DNA from: Bdellovibrionales bacterium
GTDB lineage: Bacteria; Bdellovibrionota; JAFGOL01
Direction: 5' to 3'
Assembly (NCBI GenBank): GCA_022707945.1
Contig: JAKIZQ010000012.1
Location: 1 to 14,539, forward strand
DNA length: 14,539 bases
Positions 1-7,881 of this stretch are shown here, in pieces. Numbering within the stretch: the first letter of the stretch is position 1; each line of letters starts with the position of its first letter. Below the pieces are notes generated by a model. That model made no database searches, was not told the origin of the DNA, and saw only the letters and a list, made by a program, of their open reading frames with translations. The position numbers and the translations under genes were made by a program.

Positions 1-1239
1 GATGAAGAACAAGACTCATCATACAAACAAGAGGACAGGTTGCGGTATAACGCAAGAGATCTTTCTTTTGTATTATCAAAGATGTTTAATTCAAAAATGA
101 TACTTAGTTCTGCTACACCGAGTATAGAAACATTATTCTCTACAAAACAAGGCAAGCTTAATTATGTGTATATAAAGAATAGGGTTAGGGGTTTGTGTCT
201 TCCTTCTACGGTAATGGTAGATATGAAAAAAGCAAAGTTAAGAACTTTTAATATATCAGAAGAGTTGGTCAAACACATATCAGAGGCTATGGCTAATAAG
301 CATCAGGTGATTTTATACATAAATCGTCGTGGATTTGCTCATAGTGTTCTTTGCAAGACTTGTGGTAAATCTATTAAATGTAGCAAGTGTTCTATAACTA
401 TGACTGAACATAAAAAAAGGTCAGCCTTATTGTGTCATTATTGTGGAGAAGAAAGGGGCTTGCCAAACTACTGTCCTTTTTGTGGCAGCCATGACATCTA
501 TTCAATTGGTACAGGCACAGAAAGGGTATCTTCAGAAGTAAAAGAGCTTTTTCCTGATGCTAGAGTTGCAATAATGGACAGCGATCAGGTTGATAGTAGT
601 AAAAAATTATCAGATATGCTTAACAAAATATCTAATAAAGAGTTTGATATCATAATAGGGACACAGATACTCGGTAAGGGCCACGACTTTCCAGACGTTA
701 ATTTAGTAGGGATAATAAACACTGATACTATGTTGCAAGTCCCAGATTTCAGATCTGCGGAAAGGACCTTTCATCAAATAACACAGGTTAGTGGCAGAGC
801 AGGAAGGATGTGTCAGGGTAAAGTTGTTGTTCAAAGTTATTTGCCAGAACATTTTGCGATACAAAAAGCCATAAAGAATGATCTTGATGGTTTTTATGAA
901 CAAGAAATAGAAGACAGAAAAGAGGCTTTTTATCCCCCCTTTTCTATTCTTGCAGATATTAAAACAAGTTCTACGTCTAAAAAAACAGCAATGGCAGAAG
1001 CAAAACAGGTCTGTTCAATATTGCTTGATATAATAAAGAAAGAAAGAATGGATGTTATTGTTCTTGGACCAGCTTCTTCTCCGATAGAGGTTGTGAATAA
1101 TAAATTCCGTTTTCATGCTCTAATAAAAGGTAAAAGCAGAGGGACCCTTAATAAACTTATAACTATATTTAATAAAGTTTATAAAAGAAAAAGGGATGTA
1201 AGGTTGAGTATAGATGTTGACCCAGCTAATTTGATCTAA
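1..1239 (+). CDS. priA: Primosomal protein N' (PriA helicase), 5'-truncated by window edge
   Basis: PriA is a superfamily 2 3'-5' DNA helicase that recognises stalled replication forks and reloads the replisome. The frame is open from base 1, so the gene starts outside the window and only 412 C-terminal codons are present; the Walker A region is missing. The first codons read DEEQDSSYKQ, which is helicase motif II followed by the PriA-typical DSSYKQ block. RYNARDL and SSATPS (motif III) follow. A cysteine-rich insert at about 356-485 has eight Cys in paired CxxC-type knuckles, the PriA zinc-binding domain. GTGTERV, GTQILGKGHDFP (motif V) and QVSGRAGR (motif VI) come next. Motif II has Gln where DEEH is usual. 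The stop overlaps the convergent btuF-like gene by 14 bp, with no terminator visible between them. Family assignment is firm. Confidence 0.96.
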   Translation, partial: DEEQDSSYKQEDRLRYNARDLSFVLSKMFNSKMILSSATPSIETLFSTKQGKLNYVYIKNRVRGLCLPSTVMVDMKKAKLRTFNISEELVKHISEAMANKHQVILYINRRGFAHSVLCKTCGKSIKCSKCSITMTEHKKRSALLCHYCGEERGLPNYCPFCGSHDIYSIGTGTERVSSEVKELFPDARVAIMDSDQVDSSKKLSDMLNKISNKEFDIIIGTQILGKGHDFPDVNLVGIINTDTMLQVPDFRSAERTFHQITQVSGRAGRMCQGKVVVQSYLPEHFAIQKAIKNDLDGFYEQEIEDRKEAFYPPFSILADIKTSSTSKKTAMAEAKQVCSILLDIIKKERMDVIVLGPASSPIEVVNNKFRFHALIKGKSRGTLNKLITIFNKVYKRKRDVRLSIDVDPANLI

Positions 1240-1984
1240 ATAGAACCTTTAAGTGATCTATGCCTTTGAGTATCCCTGTTGATGGTTCAAGTATGTCTTC
1301 TGGATCTATTACTATTATATTTTTAAAATACTGCTTTATCTTTTTTGTGTCCTTAAACATGTCTGGATTTTTAGATGCTATTATTATTAGATCTGGTTTT
1401 TTTAAGATCATTGTCTCGATGTTTGTTCTTGTGTATTCACCAGCAAACACATTAGTTGCACCTGCACATTCTACTGCATCAGAAACAAAAGAGCCTTTAC
1501 CTGCAATAAATAGTGGGTCTAGCCCAACAAGGATGGCAAAAGTTTTTTTCTTTTTATTCTCACAGATAGACCTAAACTTTTGTTTTATTTTTTCAGAGTT
1601 AGTGTTGAATTTTTTATCCAATAAATCTATGAAACTTATTATTGAGTTCATGTCTTTTGGCTTTTCTAAAACTAACTCATAGCCCATGTTCTTTAATTTT
1701 TTATAGGTTTCTGGCGGAGTGCCGGCATAAGTTGTTATTATTAGATCTGGTTTACACGAGGCTATAAGCTCTATGTTTGGTCTGTGATAGAAACCGACAC
1801 TTTTAATCTCTTCTTTAATGATGTCTTTGTTATATGGCTCTGCTGTGCACACGACCTTGTCTATCAATCCCATATCATTCATTATTCGTAATGCTGCGGG
1901 GCTTAATACAACCACCCGTTCTGGAGTTTTGCCTTCTGCTATTAAGGGTAGCAGTGCAAGTATGATGGATATTATTCTAAGCAT
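1226..1984 (-). CDS. BtuF-like periplasmic binding protein of a B12/iron-chelate ABC importer
   Basis: This 252-residue protein resembles the helical-backbone (class III) periplasmic binding proteins of the BtuF/FhuD/FepB group, which deliver cobalamin or ferric chelates to FecCD-type permeases. Residues 1-18 form a signal peptide with a hydrophobic core (IISIILALLPLIAEG) and no lipobox Cys, so the product should be soluble in the periplasm. The RVVVLSPAA start, the CKPDLIITTYAG segment and the second-lobe motifs DAVECAGATNVF and KKPDLIIIAS are typical. The start ATG overlaps the lgt stop by eight bases (ATGCTTAG), implying translational coupling. No permease or ATPase gene is adjacent; a matching permease/ATPase pair lies at 10105-11797. 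The ligand cannot be read from sequence, so I give no symbol. Confidence 0.85.
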   Translation of the reverse strand: MLRIISIILALLPLIAEGKTPERVVVLSPAALRIMNDMGLIDKVVCTAEPYNKDIIKEEIKSVGFYHRPNIELIASCKPDLIITTYAGTPPETYKKLKNMGYELVLEKPKDMNSIISFIDLLDKKFNTNSEKIKQKFRSICENKKKKTFAILVGLDPLFIAGKGSFVSDAVECAGATNVFAGEYTRTNIETMILKKPDLIIIASKNPDMFKDTKKIKQYFKNIIVIDPEDILEPSTGILKGIDHLKVLFRSN

Positions 1985-2714
1985 ATTTATTTCTGTTTTT
2001 TCTTATTTTATATAGAGACCAAACAAAAAGAACGATGGATATCATCTGGAAACTAGACATTCCAAAAAAACCACCTCTTTCATCTGCTCTAAATATTTCT
2101 ATGATGAACCTTCCAGAAGAATATAACAAAAAATACCAATATGTTGTTTGACCGTCGTATTTTTTATTCTTGTAAATGTGAGCTAAGATTAAGAACATTA
2201 TTAGGCCATGTAATGAAAGATATATCTGTGTTGGGTGACGAGCAACATCAAAGGCATCTGTAATTGCCCATGGTACAGAACTTATTTTACCGTAACAACA
2301 GCCCTGTAATAAACACCCGATCCTACCAATAAAAGTACCCATTGATAGAGCTGGCGCAAGAGCATCTGTTATATGGAGTGTTCTTATTTTTCTATATTTT
2401 GCATAAAGGTAGATGAACAGTATGGGAAATATTATTGCTCCATATATTGCATAACCACCTTTCCAAAATTGAAATATTTCTAAAGGATGTTCTGCATAGT
2501 AGGAAGGCATAGAGAACAGAATGTGGAATAATCTTCCACCGATATAGCCAGATATTATGCATATTATGGCTATATCCAACATGTACGCTGTGTTAAGCCC
2601 TGCTTTTTTTGAATTATTATAAAGTACGTATGTGCCCACAAGGATACCAAGCGTTATGAAAAAATAATAAGAGGATAGAGGTTCTCCAAATATATTAAAA
2701 AGTATTGGTCTCAT
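1977..2714 (-). CDS. lgt: Prolipoprotein diacylglyceryl transferase
   Basis: Lgt transfers diacylglycerol from phosphatidylglycerol to the lipobox cysteine of prolipoproteins in the inner membrane, the first lipoprotein maturation step. The 245-residue protein has about seven hydrophobic segments. Recognisable motifs are GGRLFH, KGGYAIYG (the Lgt GGL/YG-type block), GRIGCLLQGCCYG, HPTQIY and the late GRFIIEIFRADERG. The GCxxxGCCYG variant of the signature is common outside enterobacteria. Length is slightly below the 260-290 of many homologues. The start overlaps the lspA stop in an ATGA arrangement and no good Shine-Dalgarno is visible, so translation probably depends on coupling to lspA. 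Gene order lspA-lgt joins two consecutive enzymes of one pathway, which supports both calls. Confidence 0.94.
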   Translation of the reverse strand: MRPILFNIFGEPLSSYYFFITLGILVGTYVLYNNSKKAGLNTAYMLDIAIICIISGYIGGRLFHILFSMPSYYAEHPLEIFQFWKGGYAIYGAIIFPILFIYLYAKYRKIRTLHITDALAPALSMGTFIGRIGCLLQGCCYGKISSVPWAITDAFDVARHPTQIYLSLHGLIMFLILAHIYKNKKYDGQTTYWYFLLYSSGRFIIEIFRADERGGFFGMSSFQMISIVLFVWSLYKIRKNRNKYA

Positions 2715-3253
2715 TTTTTCTTTCTTTTTGGTTTTTTATTCTTCTGTTGTTTTTTCTTTTTTATTTCTAATTTCATCATGTCCAAAAAAATTATTATTAC
2801 ACCAACGGTGATTGCTATATCTGCTACGTTGAATGTTGGCCAGTGATATGTGCTTGTTATTTGTACATCTATAAAATCGGTTACAAAGCCATAGAAGATC
2901 CTGCTTATTAAGTTCCCTAATGCACCAGATAGTATTAATGAAAAAGCGATTAGGTTCATTACAGAGTGTTTTCCCTTTATCATTATTGCAACTATCAAGC
3001 CCATCGCTAGCAGTGGTATTATTATGAAGAAAGGTTTTCTGAACCAAGTTGGAGCATCGTGAAGGAAAGAAAAGGCAGAACCGTAGTTCTTTGCATGTAC
3101 TATGTTAATAAAACCATCTATTAATTCTGTTCTTGAATAAAGGGGCAGGGTATCAATAATTAATTGTTTGGTAACGAGGTCTAGTATTACAGATACAATT
3201 ACTGTCGTTACACTTATAAATACTAACTTATGGCGTCTAAACATCTCTTGCAT
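2711..3253 (-). CDS. lspA: Lipoprotein signal peptidase (signal peptidase II)
   Basis: LspA is the inner-membrane aspartyl protease that cleaves the signal peptide of diacylated prolipoproteins. The 180-residue protein has four hydrophobic segments (about 10-28, 74-92, 98-118, 142-160). Conserved elements are DLVTK (D25, K29), KNYGSAFSF (N56), GALGNLISR, VTDFID (D126) and FNVADIAI (N142, D145). D126 and D145 match the catalytic aspartates. The highly conserved Asp of GNLIDR is Ser117 here. The C-terminal 16 residues are an unusually basic Lys-rich tail, presumably cytoplasmic. The ATG start is chosen because GGAGG lies 12 bases upstream; it overlaps the ileS end by 31 bp in another frame. A second ATG three codons later is the alternative. 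Confidence 0.94.
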   Translation of the reverse strand: MQEMFRRHKLVFISVTTVIVSVILDLVTKQLIIDTLPLYSRTELIDGFINIVHAKNYGSAFSFLHDAPTWFRKPFFIIIPLLAMGLIVAIMIKGKHSVMNLIAFSLILSGALGNLISRIFYGFVTDFIDVQITSTYHWPTFNVADIAITVGVIIIFLDMMKLEIKKKKQQKNKKPKRKKK

Positions 3254-5973
3254 ATTTCTTTATTACCTCCTAATTTACCAACTTCTTCTTTATATTGCCA
3301 ACATCTTGCGCACTTACTAAAAGAGGATTTCTTTGCCTCTATTTTTAGTTCAGCGCCCTTTTTTATTATTACGTTGGATACTATGAATATGTTGGAAAGG
3401 TCCATTTGAGTTTGCATTACTGCCTCGTATATTTCGTCTGGCAGTTCAAGTACAACATCTGCATCAAGACTGTGTCCGATCTCTTTATTCTTTCTTTTTT
3501 CTTCTAATAGTTTTGATACAGCTTCTCTCAGAATTAATATTTTTGCCCAAACGTCATCTAAGTCTTTGTTCACATCGTCTGTTTTTGCTTCTGGCATACA
3601 CTCCATGTGTATGCTGTTAGAATTTTCTTTGTTCATGTATTTCCAAGTCTCTTCTGTCGTGAACGGTATTATTGGGGACATTAGCTTAACTATTGTATCT
3701 AAAGCAGTATACATAACGGTCTGTATACCTCTTCTTTCTACAGAATCCTTTTTGTTGGTATAAAGAGCGTCCTTTGCTATGTCTAAATAGAAAGAACTTA
3801 ATTCAACAGAACAAAAGTTGTGTACTAACTGGAATACCTTATAAAATTCAAAATTATCATAAGCCTGTCTGACGTCTTGATTTAAGGTAGCTATTTTATG
3901 TAATAACCACTTGTCTATGCTCCTTAATTTGTCTTTAGGAACAGCGTTCTTGTTGTTGTCGTAATCAAAAAGATTACCCAGGATGAATCTAAAAGTGTTT
4001 CGTATCCTTCTGTATGCTTCCGTTACCCTTACGTATGATTCTTCTGAGTATGAGATGTCTTCTGAAAAGTTCTCGTAGGCGACCCACAATCTTAATATAT
4101 CTGCTCCAGATTTTTTTATGAGGTCAGAGGGGTCTACAACGTTACCAAGTGATTTTGACATTTTATATCCAGATTTATCGACTATAAATCCGTGTGTTAC
4201 GACCTGTTTGTAAGGAGCCTTTCCTCTTGTCAAAGTTGATTCAAGCAAAGAGGTGTGGAACCATCCTCTATGTTGATCACTGCCCTCTAGATAAAGATCT
4301 ATATCTGCACCAAGTTTTTTGTTAGCCTCACAAACTGTTGCATGACTCACGCCAGAATCAAACCACACATCAAGGATGTCTTTTCCTTTACTAAAATCAG
4401 CCGAACCACAAGTACAAGTGGTACCTTTTGGTAGAAGGTCTTGTTCGCCGTGCTTGTGCCATGCTTCTATACCTTCTCTTTCAACCATGTCGGCAATGTG
4501 ATCTATTACTTTTGGCTCAAGTATTATATCGCCACATTTCTTACACTGAAATGCAGGTATAGGAACTCCCCATATCCTTTGTCTTGATATGCACCAATCA
4601 GGTCTATTCTCGACCATGCTGTATATTCTTTTCATCCCTTTTTCTGGTGTCCACTTAACTTTTTGTATTTCTGAAAGTGCTTTTTGTCTTAAACCAGTTT
4701 TTTCCATTGAAATGAACCACTGTGGTGTTGCCCTGAATATAATTGGCTGTTTGCATCTCCAGCAGTGAGGGTATGAATGTGACACCTTTGCTGTATAGAT
4801 AAGCGAACCGTTGTTCTTCATTAGTTCTATTATCTTATCGTTTGCATCTTTTACTTTAATGCCAGCGAACATTGGGACGTCTTTGTAAAAACAGCCATGA
4901 TCATCAACGGGATTGTATATATCAAGTCCATATTTTTTGCCTACGATATAATCCTCTACCCCGTGACCCGGTGCTGTATGCACACAACCAGTACCAGTCT
5001 CAAGAGTTACATGGTCTCCTATTATTAGGATTGAGTCACGATCTATGAATGGGTGCTTACATTTAAAGTTCTCAAGTTCTGTTCCCTTGATTGTTTTTAT
5101 TTTTTTGAATTCATCTGTTTGTTTTGTCTCAGAAATGAACTTTTCAAAAAGTTCCTCTGCTACAATTAAAGCTTCTTTCTTGCTAGTAGAACTATATATA
5201 CCGTAATTAAAATCTGGATGTACTGCTATTGCTAAATTTGCAGGCAACGTCCATGGGGTTGTAGTCCATATCACAACAAAAAGATCTGCATACTTTACGC
5301 CAAGTTTTTGTTTGAGTTTTTCTTCTGCTTTGAATTTTACAAAAATAGAAGGAGAACTATGGTCTTTATATTCAACTTCAGCCTCTGCTAAAGCGGTTAC
5401 ACAATCTGCACACCAGTATACTGGTTTGTCTGCTCTATAAACAGCTCCTGTTTTTACTGTCCTTGAAAGTTCCCTCATTATGCCTGCTTCATATTCCTTG
5501 TTCATTGTAAGGTAAGGCTTGTCCCACTCACCATAAACCCCAAGTCTTTTAAAAGTTTCTCTTTGTTTGTTGATGAATTCGTTAGCGTATTCCCTGCATC
5601 TTGTTATTGTCTGTTCTGCAGAGCTTGCTTTGCCAAATTTTTTCTCAACTTGTAGTTCTATTGGAAGTCCATGGCAATCCCAGCCAGGTACATAAGGAGC
5701 ACAAAAACCGTTCATGTTTTTATATCTTACTACTATATCTTTAAGAACTTTGTTGAGTGCAGTTCCCATGTGGATATTACCATTAGCGTAAGGAGGTCCG
5801 TCGTGGAGTAGATATTTTTTCTTAGATGAATTTTGCTCAATTATTTTTTCGTATATGGATATCTTTTCCCATTCTTTTAATTGTTCTGGTTCTTTTTCTG
5901 GAAGGTTTGCCTTCATTGGATAATCTGTTTGTGGCAGATTTAAAGTTTCTTTGTAATCTTTTACGTCACTCAT
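3223..5973 (-). CDS. ileS: Isoleucyl-tRNA synthetase
   Basis: This class I aminoacyl-tRNA synthetase charges tRNA-Ile in the cytoplasm. At 916 residues it has the usual length for the bacterial (type 1) form. The HIGH-type motif is HMGT at residues 68-71 in PPYANGNIHMGT. The CP1 editing insertion includes the TTPWTLPAN segment. DWCISRQRIWGVPIP is the IleRS/ValRS-type signature, and KMSKS lies near residue 603 in GYKMSKSLGNVVDP. The C-terminal zinc module has CARC near 889 and CKRC near 910. The start has AGGAAG eight bases upstream. A 70-bp gap to hutI carries a possible promoter. The 3' end overlaps lspA by 31 bp. I see no T-box leader. Confidence 0.97.
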   Translation of the reverse strand: MSDVKDYKETLNLPQTDYPMKANLPEKEPEQLKEWEKISIYEKIIEQNSSKKKYLLHDGPPYANGNIHMGTALNKVLKDIVVRYKNMNGFCAPYVPGWDCHGLPIELQVEKKFGKASSAEQTITRCREYANEFINKQRETFKRLGVYGEWDKPYLTMNKEYEAGIMRELSRTVKTGAVYRADKPVYWCADCVTALAEAEVEYKDHSSPSIFVKFKAEEKLKQKLGVKYADLFVVIWTTTPWTLPANLAIAVHPDFNYGIYSSTSKKEALIVAEELFEKFISETKQTDEFKKIKTIKGTELENFKCKHPFIDRDSILIIGDHVTLETGTGCVHTAPGHGVEDYIVGKKYGLDIYNPVDDHGCFYKDVPMFAGIKVKDANDKIIELMKNNGSLIYTAKVSHSYPHCWRCKQPIIFRATPQWFISMEKTGLRQKALSEIQKVKWTPEKGMKRIYSMVENRPDWCISRQRIWGVPIPAFQCKKCGDIILEPKVIDHIADMVEREGIEAWHKHGEQDLLPKGTTCTCGSADFSKGKDILDVWFDSGVSHATVCEANKKLGADIDLYLEGSDQHRGWFHTSLLESTLTRGKAPYKQVVTHGFIVDKSGYKMSKSLGNVVDPSDLIKKSGADILRLWVAYENFSEDISYSEESYVRVTEAYRRIRNTFRFILGNLFDYDNNKNAVPKDKLRSIDKWLLHKIATLNQDVRQAYDNFEFYKVFQLVHNFCSVELSSFYLDIAKDALYTNKKDSVERRGIQTVMYTALDTIVKLMSPIIPFTTEETWKYMNKENSNSIHMECMPEAKTDDVNKDLDDVWAKILILREAVSKLLEEKRKNKEIGHSLDADVVLELPDEIYEAVMQTQMDLSNIFIVSNVIIKKGAELKIEAKKSSFSKCARCWQYKEEVGKLGGNKEICKRCLDAIS
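3266..3270 (-). promoter_or_regulatory. Ribosome binding site of lspA inside ileS
   Basis: On the minus strand GGAGG is followed by 12 bases and then the lspA ATG at 3253. It sits inside the last codons of ileS and selects the first of two nearby ATGs as start. Confidence 0.55.
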
Positions 5974-6006
5974 CTTAATTGCTTCCTGTTAATTTGATAT
6001 GATTAG

Positions 6007-6035
6007 AACATATATGCAGGGTTTAATTTTATCAA
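6007..6035 (-). promoter_or_regulatory. Candidate sigma-70-type promoter for ileS-lspA-lgt
   Basis: On the minus strand TTGATA (6035-6030) is separated by 17 bases from TATGTT (6012-6007), in the 70-bp gap between the hutI stop and the ileS start. It would allow ileS and the lipoprotein genes to be transcribed without hutI. The call rests on sequence match only. Confidence 0.4.
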
Positions 6036-6043
6036 GGCTCAAA

Positions 6044-7264
6044 TTAAGCAAAAACAAGGTCTTTTAAGCGATTCTCGCCATAGTTGTAAAAGATATCGTT
6101 ATAGTCGTTGGCATCATATACTTGGAAAATGGCCATAGAGCCTTTTACCAGGTGCCCATAGTCTTTTTCTATCTCTAGGGCTTTTGCTCCGCCATATATA
6201 CCTGCACACAAGGCTTGAGCTACAGATAGTTTGTTCTGGGTTATTGCTATCATCAGCATTAATTGAAAATTAAGACCAGAGTTAGATCCTGGATTAAAGT
6301 CTGATGCTATAGCGATACAAGCGCCTTGTTCTGCTAGTTTTTTTGCAGGGGCGTATTTTAAACCCAAATTAAATGATGTACCTGGCAGTATCGTTGCTAC
6401 GGTGTTGGAGTTAGCAAGAGCCTGTATTCCTTTATCTGACACACACAAAAGATGGTCGGCACTAACGGCTTTAAGTTCTACAGCAAGTTCTCCCGCTCCC
6501 TGATCTGTGAATTCATCTGCATGTAACTTTGCTTTTAATCCGTGTTTTTGTGCTTCTTTAATAATGTGCTTTGTTTCTTCTTTTGTGTAATAACCTTCTT
6601 CTACGAAGACATCACAAAATTTTGCTAATTTATTTTCTGCAACTTTCTTTAAAAGTTCGTTAGTTAAAAGTTCTATATAATCTTTTTTTCTTTTTTCTTT
6701 ATCTTCATTACCCGGAGGAATGTCGTGAGCACCCATGAACGTAGAGGCTATGAATGGGAAATCTTTTTTTACTTCTTTTAGTGCTTCTAGTTGTTTTAGT
6801 TCTGTTTCTACATCAAGGCCGTATCCACTTTTTGCCTCTATAAAACCAACACCAAATTTTTTCATCCTGTTAACATTATTTATACTTATATCTTTTAACT
6901 CTTTAACGCTGGCACTTCTGGTGCTCTTTACTGTAGAGATTATTCCATAACCTGCTTTTGCTATATCAAGATAGCTTTTACCTTCTGAACGAAGTTCAAA
7001 TTCTTGTGCTCTTGTACCTGCGTATGTTATGTGTGTGTGTGAATCAACAAAACATGGCATAACAACGCTGTTGTTAAGATTTATATTCTCATCTGCCACA
7101 GGGGTTTTTCCTGTTCCCAGTTCTGTTATTTTGTTGTCTTTAACACAGAGCCAAGCGTTATGGAGTATCCCAAGGTCGTCCTTGTTTATTTTTCTCCCAT
7201 CTTTTGCTTTTGCTCCTTCTAATGTAAGGAGCTGTTTTATGTTGTAATAAACTTTAGTTTTCAT
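6044..7264 (-). CDS. hutI: Imidazolonepropionase
   Basis: HutI hydrolyses 4-imidazolone-5-propionate to N-formimino-L-glutamate, the third step of histidine degradation. It is a metal-dependent amidohydrolase of the cytosol. The 406-residue protein shows DSHTHITYAGTR (H76, H78), FMGAHDIPPG (H180), KLHADE (H248), SADHLL (H271) and SDFNPGSN (D322), matching the metal and substrate ligands of the family. The start is taken at 7264 because family similarity (VYYNIKQLLTLEG) begins there. An in-frame ATG at 7282 with AAGG seven bases upstream is a realistic alternative (412 residues). Longer extensions would run into the divergent DUF507 gene. No hutH, hutU or hutG is nearby, so this copy is outside a hut cluster and precedes ileS. 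Confidence 0.93.
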   Translation of the reverse strand: MKTKVYYNIKQLLTLEGAKAKDGRKINKDDLGILHNAWLCVKDNKITELGTGKTPVADENINLNNSVVMPCFVDSHTHITYAGTRAQEFELRSEGKSYLDIAKAGYGIISTVKSTRSASVKELKDISINNVNRMKKFGVGFIEAKSGYGLDVETELKQLEALKEVKKDFPFIASTFMGAHDIPPGNEDKEKRKKDYIELLTNELLKKVAENKLAKFCDVFVEEGYYTKEETKHIIKEAQKHGLKAKLHADEFTDQGAGELAVELKAVSADHLLCVSDKGIQALANSNTVATILPGTSFNLGLKYAPAKKLAEQGACIAIASDFNPGSNSGLNFQLMLMIAITQNKLSVAQALCAGIYGGAKALEIEKDYGHLVKGSMAIFQVYDANDYNDIFYNYGENRLKDLVFA

Positions 7265-7291
7265 ATAGACACTGTATAACATAATAAAACC

Positions 7292-7320
7292 TTGTATGCA
7301 TCCATCAAATCTGTTATAAA
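7292..7320 (+). promoter_or_regulatory. Candidate promoter for DUF507 genes, sharing its -10 with hutI
   Basis: TTGTAT (7292-7297), a 17-base spacer and TATAAA (7315-7320) precede the DUF507 ATG at 7330. Transcription would start near 7327, leaving almost no leader, and no Shine-Dalgarno is visible. On the minus strand the same bases read TATAAC (7318-7313), a good -10 for hutI, though I find no clear -35 for it. The core TGTTATAAACA is nearly symmetric. Confidence 0.45.
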
Positions 7321-7329
7321 CACTGCTCA

Positions 7330-7611
7330 ATGAAGCTAGACGACGCAAAAGTTAAACACATATGCCAAAAAGCCCTTGATACATTAAAGGACAAAGGCTT
7401 AATAGTATTAAAGACCGACGAGAACAAAGTCCTTGGCTCAATGTTAGAAGCTTTTCTTAACAACCTTAAAGAAGAAGCCCAAATAGAGCAGGAAGCAAAA
7501 AAGTTAATGGAAATGCACCATGCAACAATGGCTCAAACAGGGATGAACCAATCCAAGATGTTCATGATGATAAAAAAGGAACTGGCAAGAAAAAGGGGGT
7601 TTGTTCTTTAA
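7330..7611 (+). CDS. DUF507 family protein, first of a tandem pair
   Basis: This small 93-residue protein is predicted helical and highly charged, with no signal peptide or membrane segment, so cytosolic. Its N-terminal MKLDDAKVKHICQKALDTL resembles the opening of DUF507 proteins (M-K/R-L-S-E-x-R-I-x-H-I-A-x-x-I). The C-terminal MMIKKELARKRGF fits the same family. It is more divergent than its neighbour, so the assignment is supported partly by adjacency. The function of DUF507 is unknown. The ATG lacks a Shine-Dalgarno and lies about three bases past the predicted transcription start. The stop codon directly abuts the ATG of the second copy (TAAATG), so the two are almost certainly co-transcribed. 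Confidence 0.78.
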   Translation: MKLDDAKVKHICQKALDTLKDKGLIVLKTDENKVLGSMLEAFLNNLKEEAQIEQEAKKLMEMHHATMAQTGMNQSKMFMMIKKELARKRGFVL

Positions 7612-7881
7612 ATGTTGTTCTCAGAAGAAAGGATTTATCACATAGCTCATTTAATAACAGATTCCCCGTGGAAATCTGACCTTGTTGATTATACTAACGA
7701 AGAAAAAGCGGTACGAGAGGTTAGGCTTGTATTAATGGATTATTTTTCTAAAGACCAAAAAGTTGATGAAATAGTTAGAAAGAGAATAAGTACACTAAAG
7801 AAGGGTGTTTACGAAGGTTCTAGAGAATGGGATATTCTTTATAAAAAGTACTATGAAGAGGAAATGCAAAAACTTCTGTAA
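7612..7881 (+). CDS. DUF507 family protein, second of a tandem pair
   Basis: This 89-residue soluble, charged, mainly helical protein begins MLFSEERIYHIAHLI, a close match to the N-terminus of DUF507 proteins. It continues with a segment typical of these proteins (VRLVLMDYF, then VRKRISTLKKGVYEGSREWDILYKKYYEEE). The molecular role of the family is not established. The gene starts immediately after the stop of the first DUF507 gene. A GGGGG tract about 14 bases upstream could serve as ribosome binding site, or translation may be coupled. The two proteins share the same fold family but little residue identity, which suggests an old duplication and possibly a heterodimer; that is inference. Confidence 0.85.
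   Translation: MLFSEERIYHIAHLITDSPWKSDLVDYTNEEKAVREVRLVLMDYFSKDQKVDEIVRKRISTLKKGVYEGSREWDILYKKYYEEEMQKLL

Noticed and set aside
5974..6043. T-box leader upstream of ileS
   Set aside because: The 70-base gap is too short and lacks the T-box consensus and a terminator/antiterminator pair.
7265..7348. Extended N-terminus of hutI starting at 7348
   Set aside because: The extension overlaps the divergent DUF507 gene and shared promoter, and has no similarity to HutI proteins. Starts at 7264 or 7282 fit better.
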